This document shows, piece after piece, positions 58,104-64,000 of a stretch of DNA of 64,000 bases. The notes below the pieces were generated by a model, which was not told the origin of the DNA, did not search any database, and worked only from the letters and a program-made list of their open reading frames with translations. A program made the position numbers and the translations under genes. Source of the stretch: Methyloceanibacter sp. wino2 (GTDB lineage Bacteria > Pseudomonadota > Alphaproteobacteria > Rhizobiales > Methyloligellaceae). The stretch covers positions 1,302,001 through 1,366,000 of the forward strand of contig NZ_CP028960.1 of NCBI RefSeq assembly GCF_003071365.1, given 5' to 3'. The number at the start of each line of letters is the position of its first letter. Positions within the stretch are counted from its first letter, which is position 1.

Positions 58104-60218
58104 ATGAGCGGCGCGAAGCGCAGGCCCAAACCTCAAGGCACAGGCCAAGGACGCGCGCGATCCCGTTCGTCCACGCCGAAGTCACCCGGGACAAAGACGT
58201 CGCGTACGAGTTCGACCGCGCGCCGTAAGCCGTCCACCCGCCGGACGCGCGGCAAGCGCGGCGGTCTTTGGAGCCGCTACAAGCGCTTCTCCCAACGCCA
58301 TCCCTTTCTGATGGGCACCGCCAAGCTCGGCCTCGTCGCCTCGCTGTTCGGCACGCTCATTCTCGCGGGCGCTGTCCTGTTCTTCATTTCGCGCGTGCCC
58401 GACCCGCTGCTCGCGACGCTGGACGACCGGCCGCCGAACGTGACCGTGCTCGCCGCCGACGGCTCGGTGCTCGCCGAACGGGGCCTGCGCCGCGGCCATA
58501 TCCGCGTCGATGTGCTGCCCGACCATCTCATCAAGGCGGTTCTCGCGACCGAAGACCGCCGCTTCTACGATCATTGGGGCGTCGATGTCGGCGGCCTGAT
58601 CCGGGCGAGCTATCGGAACTTCCGGGCCGGCAGCGTGGTGCAAGGCGGCTCGACCATCACGCAGCAGCTTGCAAAGAACCTGTTCTTGAAGCCCGAGCGC
58701 ACCGTGATGCGGAAGCTCGAGGAGCTGGTCTACACGGCCTGGCTCGAGCAGCGCTTCACCAAGGACGAAATCCTCGAGCTCTATCTCAACCGCGTTTATC
58801 TCGGCGGCGGGACCTATGGCGTCGAAGCGGCCGCGCGGCACTATTTCGGCCGCTCGGCCCGCGATGTGACGCTCGCGCAGTCCGCGGTGATCGCCGGGTT
58901 ACTCAAAGCCCCGTCGCGTTATGCACCAACCCGCAGCATCAAGGCGGCGAGCGCCCGCGCCCAGGTCGTGCTCGACAACATGGTCGAGGCCGGCTTCATC
59001 ACGGCGGCGGAAGCGCAGAAGGCGGGACAACAGCCGCTGCGCCTGCAAGCCAAAGGCGACGCCACGGGCTTTCCCTATGCCGTCGATTGGGTCGCGGAAT
59101 TGCTGCCGGAATACGTAGGCCATCACGACGACGCCCTGGTCGTACAAACGACGATCGATGCAAGACTGCAGCGGCTATCGCAAGAAGGCCTGCGCAAGCT
59201 GCTCGACGGGAAGGGCCGCAAGCTCCGCGCAGGTGAAGGCGCGGTGGTCGTGCTCGATCCGAACACCGGGGCCGTGCGGGCGCTGGTCGGTGGGCGCTCC
59301 TACAAGAACAGCCCCTACGACCGCGCGCTCAACGCGCGCCGGCAGCCGGGTTCCGCCTTCAAGCCGTTTGTCTATCTCGCGGCGCTGGAAGCTGGTTACG
59401 GGCCGGGCTCCGTTGCGATCGACGGGCCGGTCAACATTCGCGGCTGGACGCCCTCGAACTACACCAACAAATATAAGGGCCGGGTCTCGCTGCGCTACGC
59501 GCTGGCCCATTCCATCAACACCGTGGCCGTGAAACTGACCGCCGATGTCGGGCCGGCCCGCGTCGCGCAGACCGCTCAACGTCTCGGCGTCAGTTCGAAG
59601 CTCAACGCGCAGCCCTCGCTCGCGCTTGGCACATCCGAAGTGACACTGGTCGAATTGACGGGCGCCTACGCGCCGTTCGCGAACGGGGGGGCGCGCGTGC
59701 TTCCCCATGTCGTCACGCACATCCGCACCGAGGACGGCGAAACGCTCTATACGCGCCAGCGCTCGGCCGTCGGGCGCGTCGTGGCGCCGGCCCATGTCGC
59801 GGCCATGAACGAGATGATGAGCGCGGTGGTCCGTGACGGCACGGGCAGGCGCGCGGCCATTCCGCGCCACCCGGCGGGTGGCAAGACCGGCACGACGCAG
59901 AACTCGCGCGATGCCTGGTTCGTCGGGTACACGGCGCACTACGTCGCCGGAATCTGGATCGGCAACGACGACAATTCTCCGATGCAGAAGGTTACCGGCG
60001 GCTCGCTCCCCGCCGAACTGTGGCACGACATCATGCTTGCCGCTCACAAGGACAAGCGCCCCACGGCGCTTCCGAGCCAGCGTGGCCCCGGCATGCCGTG
60101 GCAGGGCAGCGGCGCTGTCGCCTCGCGCTTTCCCTTCCTCGGTAACGGGCCCAACGGCGCCGCCCAGAGGGCACGTCCCCTGTTTCAACGTGTCATGGGA
60201 TTCTTCGGCGGCGGTTGA
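58104..60218 (+). CDS. Penicillin-binding protein 1A-type transglycosylase/transpeptidase
   Basis: The 704-residue bifunctional enzyme polymerises and crosslinks peptidoglycan. A basic, Ser/Thr-rich, disordered cytoplasmic tail (residues 1-55) is followed by one membrane helix (LGLVASLFGTLILAGAVLFFIS). The glycosyltransferase 51 domain has ATEDRRFYDHWGVD and GGSTITQQLAKNLFL. The transpeptidase has SxxK as SAFK (Ser417), a SIN motif in AHSINTVAVKL, and KTGTT at Lys594. The ATG at 58104 is chosen; a TTG at 58098 is in frame. The gap after gyrB (152 bases) shows no clear terminator. Confidence 0.94.
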   Translation: MSGAKRRPKPQGTGQGRARSRSSTPKSPGTKTSRTSSTARRKPSTRRTRGKRGGLWSRYKRFSQRHPFLMGTAKLGLVASLFGTLILAGAVLFFISRVPDPLLATLDDRPPNVTVLAADGSVLAERGLRRGHIRVDVLPDHLIKAVLATEDRRFYDHWGVDVGGLIRASYRNFRAGSVVQGGSTITQQLAKNLFLKPERTVMRKLEELVYTAWLEQRFTKDEILELYLNRVYLGGGTYGVEAAARHYFGRSARDVTLAQSAVIAGLLKAPSRYAPTRSIKAASARAQVVLDNMVEAGFITAAEAQKAGQQPLRLQAKGDATGFPYAVDWVAELLPEYVGHHDDALVVQTTIDARLQRLSQEGLRKLLDGKGRKLRAGEGAVVVLDPNTGAVRALVGGRSYKNSPYDRALNARRQPGSAFKPFVYLAALEAGYGPGSVAIDGPVNIRGWTPSNYTNKYKGRVSLRYALAHSINTVAVKLTADVGPARVAQTAQRLGVSSKLNAQPSLALGTSEVTLVELTGAYAPFANGGARVLPHVVTHIRTEDGETLYTRQRSAVGRVVAPAHVAAMNEMMSAVVRDGTGRRAAIPRHPAGGKTGTTQNSRDAWFVGYTAHYVAGIWIGNDDNSPMQKVTGGSLPAELWHDIMLAAHKDKRPTALPSQRGPGMPWQGSGAVASRFPFLGNGPNGAAQRARPLFQRVMGFFGGG

Positions 60219-60244
60219 GCGGCCGCAACTACGCTTCGTTCGAG

Positions 60245-61066
60245 TCAGTCTTCTTGGTCAAGCGGCGGCGCACCGTCTGCGCCGAACGCGTGCAGATGCG
60301 ATCCGTGCTCGTGAAGCCAATCACGGGCTTCGCCCTGGCGCGGCATCGTGCGCGCGACCAGAGCCCAGAACTGCGGCCCGTGGTTCATCTCTTCGAGATG
60401 GGCAACCTCATGCGCGGCGAGATAGTCCAACACGAAGGGTGGCGCGAGGATAAGGCGCCAGGAGAACGACAGCGTCCCCGTCGAGGAACACGATCCCCAA
60501 CGGGTGTTTTGATCCCGCACGCTGATCCGCTTCGGAGACAGGCCAAGCCGCTTCGCGTGGATATCGACACGGAGTTTGAGATCGTCATGCGCCTGACGCT
60601 TCAGCCAATCGAGCAGGCGCCGCGGGGCGTGCTCCCCTTCCCCCGCCACGTTGAGGAGCGGAAGGACATCATCCGCATCGGTGAGGCCGTCCGGCCATAC
60701 GGGCGCGATCCGCGCCTCGTCGGAATCTTCGATCCAAACCACGCCGCGGCGCCGGACGGGGCCGACGAAATTCAGCCGGTGAGCGAGGCCGCGCAAAGGG
60801 ATGACAGCACCGTCCGCGAACGGCACGGGATCGCATAGCCCGTCGAGCCGTTCCCTGAGCCAGTCCATGTGGCGCGACAGGAACTGCTGCGCATCGGCAA
60901 GGCTCGAATAGGCCGGCACGGTCAGCACGGCACTCCGGCGCGCTTCGCTGACCTGCAGGCTGAATCGCCGCGCGCGCGCGTTGCGGCGCAGGACCAACGG
61001 CACGTCCAGTCCGTTGATCGCGATCTCCGTCGTCCCGGCCCGTCCGAGTTTGAGTCGCTTCAGCAT
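60245..61066 (-). CDS. YgjP-like (DUF45) metal-dependent hydrolase
   Basis: The 273-residue protein belongs to the M48-like YgjP/DUF45 family with the zinc motif HEVAHLEEMNHGPQFW (HExxH plus a later histidine) near residue 215. RWGSCSSTGTLSFSWRLILAPP is the other family block. Function is not established; a role as a peptidase is inferred from the metal site. Start at 61066 (MLKRLKLG) or 61087 (MHALGRRM); both have weak upstream purines. It converges with the PBP1A gene over 26 bases. Confidence 0.88.
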   Translation of the reverse strand: MLKRLKLGRAGTTEIAINGLDVPLVLRRNARARRFSLQVSEARRSAVLTVPAYSSLADAQQFLSRHMDWLRERLDGLCDPVPFADGAVIPLRGLAHRLNFVGPVRRRGVVWIEDSDEARIAPVWPDGLTDADDVLPLLNVAGEGEHAPRRLLDWLKRQAHDDLKLRVDIHAKRLGLSPKRISVRDQNTRWGSCSSTGTLSFSWRLILAPPFVLDYLAAHEVAHLEEMNHGPQFWALVARTMPRQGEARDWLHEHGSHLHAFGADGAPPLDQED

Positions 61067-61189
61067 GCGGCGTCCCAAGGCATGCACGATCCCATGGCTG
61101 CAGGATCCCCTGGCTGCAGGCCGAATCGGCCTTCCGAATCCGAAGATGTCAGCCTAGCACGGAGCGTGGCGGAAACATGCGCGCTTGCC

Positions 61190-62461
61190 TCACGCCACGC
61201 GCTGCAGAACCCGCTTGAGCAAGTTGCCCTGCCCCTGATGGGACCGCATGAACTTGCGGACCTTCGGCAGGATCTCATTGCGGAAGCGCGATCCGTTGAA
61301 GACGCCGTAGTGTCCGACGCCTTCTTGGAGATGATGCGCCTTCATCGAGTCGGGCAGGTTCGTGCACAATTCAAGCGCTGCTTCCGTCTGGCCGATCCCG
61401 GTAATGTCGTCCTTGTACCCTTCGACGGTCATCAACGGCACGTGCTTGATCTTCGAGGGATCCACGAGTTCCCCGTGATGGCGCATCTCGCCCTTGGGCA
61501 GCTTGTGTTCCATGAACACGCTCTCGATGGTCTGGAGATAATACTCGGCGGACAAATCCATCACGGCGAGAAACTCGTCGTAGAACTCCCGGTGCTTGTC
61601 GGCGGAGTCGCCGTCGCCCTGGATCAGATTGTGAAACAGATCGCGGTGCGCGGTCACATGCCGCTCCAGGTTCATGCCCATGAAACCCGAGAGCTGCAAA
61701 AAGCCGGGATAGACCAGCCGCATATGGCCGGGATAGGGCCACGGCACCTGGGTGATCACGTTCTGCCGGAACCAGCTCAGGGGCTTGCCCGTCGCGTATT
61801 TGTTGACTGCGGTCGGGCTCTTGCGGGCATCGATGGGACCGGCCATGAGCACCATGGACCGGGGCACGTTGGGGTCGCGCCGGGCCTCCATCAGCGAGAC
61901 GGCCGCGAACACCGGCACAGTCGGCTGACAGACGGCCATGACATGGACGTTGCCGCCAAAGCCTTGAAGAAACTCGATGATGTAGTCGATGTACGTGTCG
62001 AGATCGAAAGGCCCCGTCGCGCGCGGCACGAAGCGGGCATCGATCCACTCGGTCACATACACATCGTGGTCCGGCAGGAGGTCCCGCACGGTTCCGCGCA
62101 GAAGCGTCGCGAAGTGGCCCGCCATGGGCGCCACCAGCAGCACTTTCGGGTCCTTCTTCTGGACGGCATTCGGCAGTTCGCGCTGAAAATGCACCAGATT
62201 GCAGAAAGGCTTGGAGAGGATCGTGACCGGCTTCACCGGCACCGTCATGCCGTGCGCCGTGACCGTATCGATCTCCCACTCGGGCTTGCGGTACCGGCGT
62301 GTCGAACGTTCGAAGAGCTCGAGCGCAGCCGCAGCACCTCGCCCAACGACCGTGTGGGAGGCCGGGTTCAGCGGATTTCGCCACATCATCCGGTAGGCTT
62401 CCGCCGCCGCCCGGGCCGGATGCAGCGCGGCCTGGTTTAGCTCATAGAGGTGGTACAGCAT
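61190..62461 (-). CDS. phaZ: Intracellular polyhydroxyalkanoate (PHB) depolymerase
   Basis: The 423-residue alpha/beta-hydrolase-type PHB depolymerase lacks a signal peptide and thus acts on cytoplasmic granules. The nucleophile block VMAVCQPTVPVFAA has cysteine in place of serine, as in the intracellular PhaZ class. The catalytic His is likely in EGVGHYGVFNGSRFR and the N-terminal family block is MLYHLYELNQAALHPARA. GGAGAC precedes the ATG at 62461. The finding implies that the organism makes PHB. The promoter region has a PhaR-like site at 62491. Confidence 0.93.
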   Translation of the reverse strand: MLYHLYELNQAALHPARAAAEAYRMMWRNPLNPASHTVVGRGAAAALELFERSTRRYRKPEWEIDTVTAHGMTVPVKPVTILSKPFCNLVHFQRELPNAVQKKDPKVLLVAPMAGHFATLLRGTVRDLLPDHDVYVTEWIDARFVPRATGPFDLDTYIDYIIEFLQGFGGNVHVMAVCQPTVPVFAAVSLMEARRDPNVPRSMVLMAGPIDARKSPTAVNKYATGKPLSWFRQNVITQVPWPYPGHMRLVYPGFLQLSGFMGMNLERHVTAHRDLFHNLIQGDGDSADKHREFYDEFLAVMDLSAEYYLQTIESVFMEHKLPKGEMRHHGELVDPSKIKHVPLMTVEGYKDDITGIGQTEAALELCTNLPDSMKAHHLQEGVGHYGVFNGSRFRNEILPKVRKFMRSHQGQGNLLKRVLQRVA

Positions 62462-62490
62462 TTGAGTCTCCGACTCATTTCATCTTAATG

Positions 62491-62501
62491 CTGCATCGCA
62501 A
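62491..62501. promoter_or_regulatory. Possible PhaR-type site upstream of phaZ
   Basis: CTGCATCGCAA differs by one base from CTGC-N3-GCAG, the dyad bound by the PHB-granule regulator PhaR in Paracoccus. It lies 30 bases before the phaZ start. The match could be chance. Confidence 0.3.
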
Positions 62502-62565
62502 AATGGGATGGTGATATTGTGCTGCTGTACAATGACAGATGGCCGCAGGGCCGACTGTCGCGCGA

Positions 62566-63174
62566 TCACAAATAGCGGCGCAATGTTTCAGCCATTTTTT
62601 CCGGGGACGTTCCGTACGGGAAATGCGTCACAAACTTGCCGTCCGGCCCCATGAGATAGAGGAGCGCCGAATGGTCGACGCTGTAGTTGTTGTCGCCCGC
62701 ACCTTCTTCCTGGAACTTCTGATAGGTCACGCGGTACGCTTTCGCCGCTTCTGCGATCGCCTGCGGCGAACCTGTTAGACCGACAAAGTTCGGTCCGAAA
62801 TTCTCAACATACGCGGTCACCAGTTCCGGCGTGTCGCGCTCCGGATCGACGGTGATGAAAATCGGGACGACCTTGTCCGCCTTGTCGCCAAGTTCGTCCA
62901 GCGCGGCAGACATGACCTGCAACTCCGCGGGACAAATATCCGGGCAGTGTGTGAAGCCGAAAAACACAAGCATGTAGCGCCCGCGAAAATCCTCGTCCGT
63001 GACGGTCTTACCGTCCTTGCCGACGAGTTCGAACGGGCCGCCGATCAGTGCCTGCCCGCTCGTGATCACGCGGTTCTTGTTCGGGGATGCCTGATTGAGC
63101 ATGAGCGCGCCGACGCCGATCAGGGACCCAAGCAGAAAACTGCCGACAATCACGAGAAGCAAACGACGTTTCAT
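62566..63174 (-). CDS. SCO1/SenC-family copper chaperone
   Basis: The 202-residue membrane-anchored periplasmic protein has an N-terminal helix (LLLVIVGSFLLGSLIGVGALML) and a thioredoxin fold. The copper site is THCPDICPAE (C-x3-C) plus the histidine of VDHSALLYL. It is used in copper delivery to cytochrome c oxidase or thiol redox in the periplasm. The ATG at 63174 is chosen; the longer frame starts at 63213. It lies four bases after the ABC permease stop, so the two are cotranscribed. Confidence 0.94.
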   Translation of the reverse strand: MKRRLLLVIVGSFLLGSLIGVGALMLNQASPNKNRVITSGQALIGGPFELVGKDGKTVTDEDFRGRYMLVFFGFTHCPDICPAELQVMSAALDELGDKADKVVPIFITVDPERDTPELVTAYVENFGPNFVGLTGSPQAIAEAAKAYRVTYQKFQEEGAGDNNYSVDHSALLYLMGPDGKFVTHFPYGTSPEKMAETLRRYL

Positions 63175-63178
63175 TGTC

Positions 63179-64000
63179 TCACTCACCAAGCTGCAGCAAT
63201 GAGCCGTTGTCACGGGCGCGGCTCAACAACCAACGGAACACGCCGTACCCCACGGCGAGATAGAACACGTTCAATCCGAACGCCCACCACAGATCGCCGG
63301 GATCGAAACGGTGTTCCAACAGAATCGCGCGCATGCCTTCGAAGACATGGGTCGGCGGAAGCGCAAGCGCGACGTATTGGAGCCAGCCCGGGAGTGCGGA
63401 TAGCGGGTAGTACACACAAGTCAGCGGCAACAGCAAGAAGGCAAGCGACCAGGCCAGTTCCTCCGCGCCGAGGCCGTAGCGCAACATGACGCCCGCCGCG
63501 ATCAGTCCCAAGGACCAGCTCGTCAGGACAAGCATGGCGAAGAACACCACGAGCCACAGACCGAGGTTGAGCAGGTTGAACTCGAAGATGAGGAACGCGG
63601 CCAGCGCCACGGGGATCATACCGACCGAAAGCCGCATGACGCTCCAGATGCAAAGCGCCATGACGAGCTCATGCGGGCGCAAGGGGCTGATCAGCAAATT
63701 GCCCAGATTGCGCGACCACATCTCTTCGATGAACGTCGTGAAGAAGCCGAGATTGGACCGGAACAGAATGTCCCAGAGCAGCACCGCCCCGATCAGGACG
63801 CCGGCGCCCTTCGCATACGGATTGTTCGTGCTCGCCAGGAACTTCTGCAGGAAGCCCCAGGTCAGCATCTGCAGGAACGGCCAATAGATCAGCTCAACGA
63901 GCCGCACGCTCGAACTGCGCAAGAGATAGATGTAGCGCCGCAGCAGCGCGCCGATGCGGCGCACCGACGATCGCACGCCGGTCGGCGCAAGAAGGATGGG
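63179..64000 (-). CDS. ABC-2 type transporter permease (5' end at window edge)
   Basis: The frame runs from the right edge to 63179. A GTG at 63976 is a possible start, giving 265 residues, but the frame is open to the edge (PILLAPTG upstream), so the protein may be longer. Six hydrophobic segments are seen, with the ABC-2 block LPLTCVYYPLSALPGWLQYVALALPPTHVFEGMRAIL (order: TCVYYPLSALP, LPPTHVFEGMR). It resembles the NodJ/YadH-type permeases. The ATPase partner would be to the right, outside the window. The SCO gene follows directly. Confidence 0.88.
   Translation of the reverse strand, partial: PILLAPTGVRSSVRRIGALLRRYIYLLRSSSVRLVELIYWPFLQMLTWGFLQKFLASTNNPYAKGAGVLIGAVLLWDILFRSNLGFFTTFIEEMWSRNLGNLLISPLRPHELVMALCIWSVMRLSVGMIPVALAAFLIFEFNLLNLGLWLVVFFAMLVLTSWSLGLIAAGVMLRYGLGAEELAWSLAFLLLPLTCVYYPLSALPGWLQYVALALPPTHVFEGMRAILLEHRFDPGDLWWAFGLNVFYLAVGYGVFRWLLSRARDNGSLLQLGE

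Overview
The window is high-GC chromosomal DNA from an alphaproteobacterium, most likely of the order Hyphomicrobiales (Rhizobiales). The evidence is synteny and family content: an Irr-type Fur regulator divergent from fabA-fabB-fabI, the block miaB-phoH-ybeY-corC-lnt-(XRE)-metK-trmB-rimP-nusA-ylxR-infB-rbfA-truB-rpsO-pnp, and mutM-echA-rpsT-dnaA-dnaN-recF-gyrB with ubiE-ubiB-coaBC-dut on the other strand. A PHB depolymerase indicates polyhydroxybutyrate storage. I cannot fix the genus. No rRNA, tRNA, CRISPR array, prophage or IS element was recognised.

Left region (1-9000), the most distinctive part. On the minus strand are an AsmA-like protein cut by the edge, a DUF1513 protein, an imelysin-like protein, a di-heme c DUF1111 protein, an OprB-like porin and a second, canonical imelysin. 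A textbook cobalamin riboswitch (6089-6276, minus) lies in the leader of the porin, so the porin and probably the three genes behind it form a B12-responsive transcription unit. Together they look like an envelope metal-handling system; a link to cobalt or corrinoids is my inference. A divergent LysR regulator has a 9-bp inverted repeat just before its start.

9000-35600 is plus-strand core: an alpha-2-macroglobulin/PbpC pair, then tRNA modification, RNA metabolism and lipoprotein processing, SAM synthesis, and the rimP-nusA-infB translation/transcription operon with a hairpin-bearing leader. A small membrane protein of different base composition interrupts infB-rbfA. The segment ends with rpsO and pnp and a strong terminator.

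35700-47750 is mostly minus strand: a small cysteine-containing protein, fabI, fabB (carrying a one-base frameshift in a C/G run in this sequence) and fabA, with irr divergent; then an SH3-domain protein, a hydroxyacid dehydrogenase, a flavin monooxygenase, a ThiF/MoeB-like E1 enzyme, dUTPase, CoaBC, UbiB and UbiE. A composite palindrome resembling the dispersed repeats of Rhizobiales lies between ubiE and ubiB.

47880-60220 returns to the plus strand: mutM, an enoyl-CoA hydratase, rpsT, about 720 bases of non-coding DNA with origin-like or dnaA-control features (13-bp direct repeats, inverted TTTTCCA repeats, an A/T tract, four GANTC sites in 90 bases, a good sigma70-type promoter), a rhodanese, dnaA, dnaN, recF, gyrB and a PBP1A. 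The right end (minus) holds a YgjP-type metallopeptidase, an intracellular PHB depolymerase with a cysteine nucleophile, a SCO1-type copper chaperone and an ABC-2 permease that reaches the edge.
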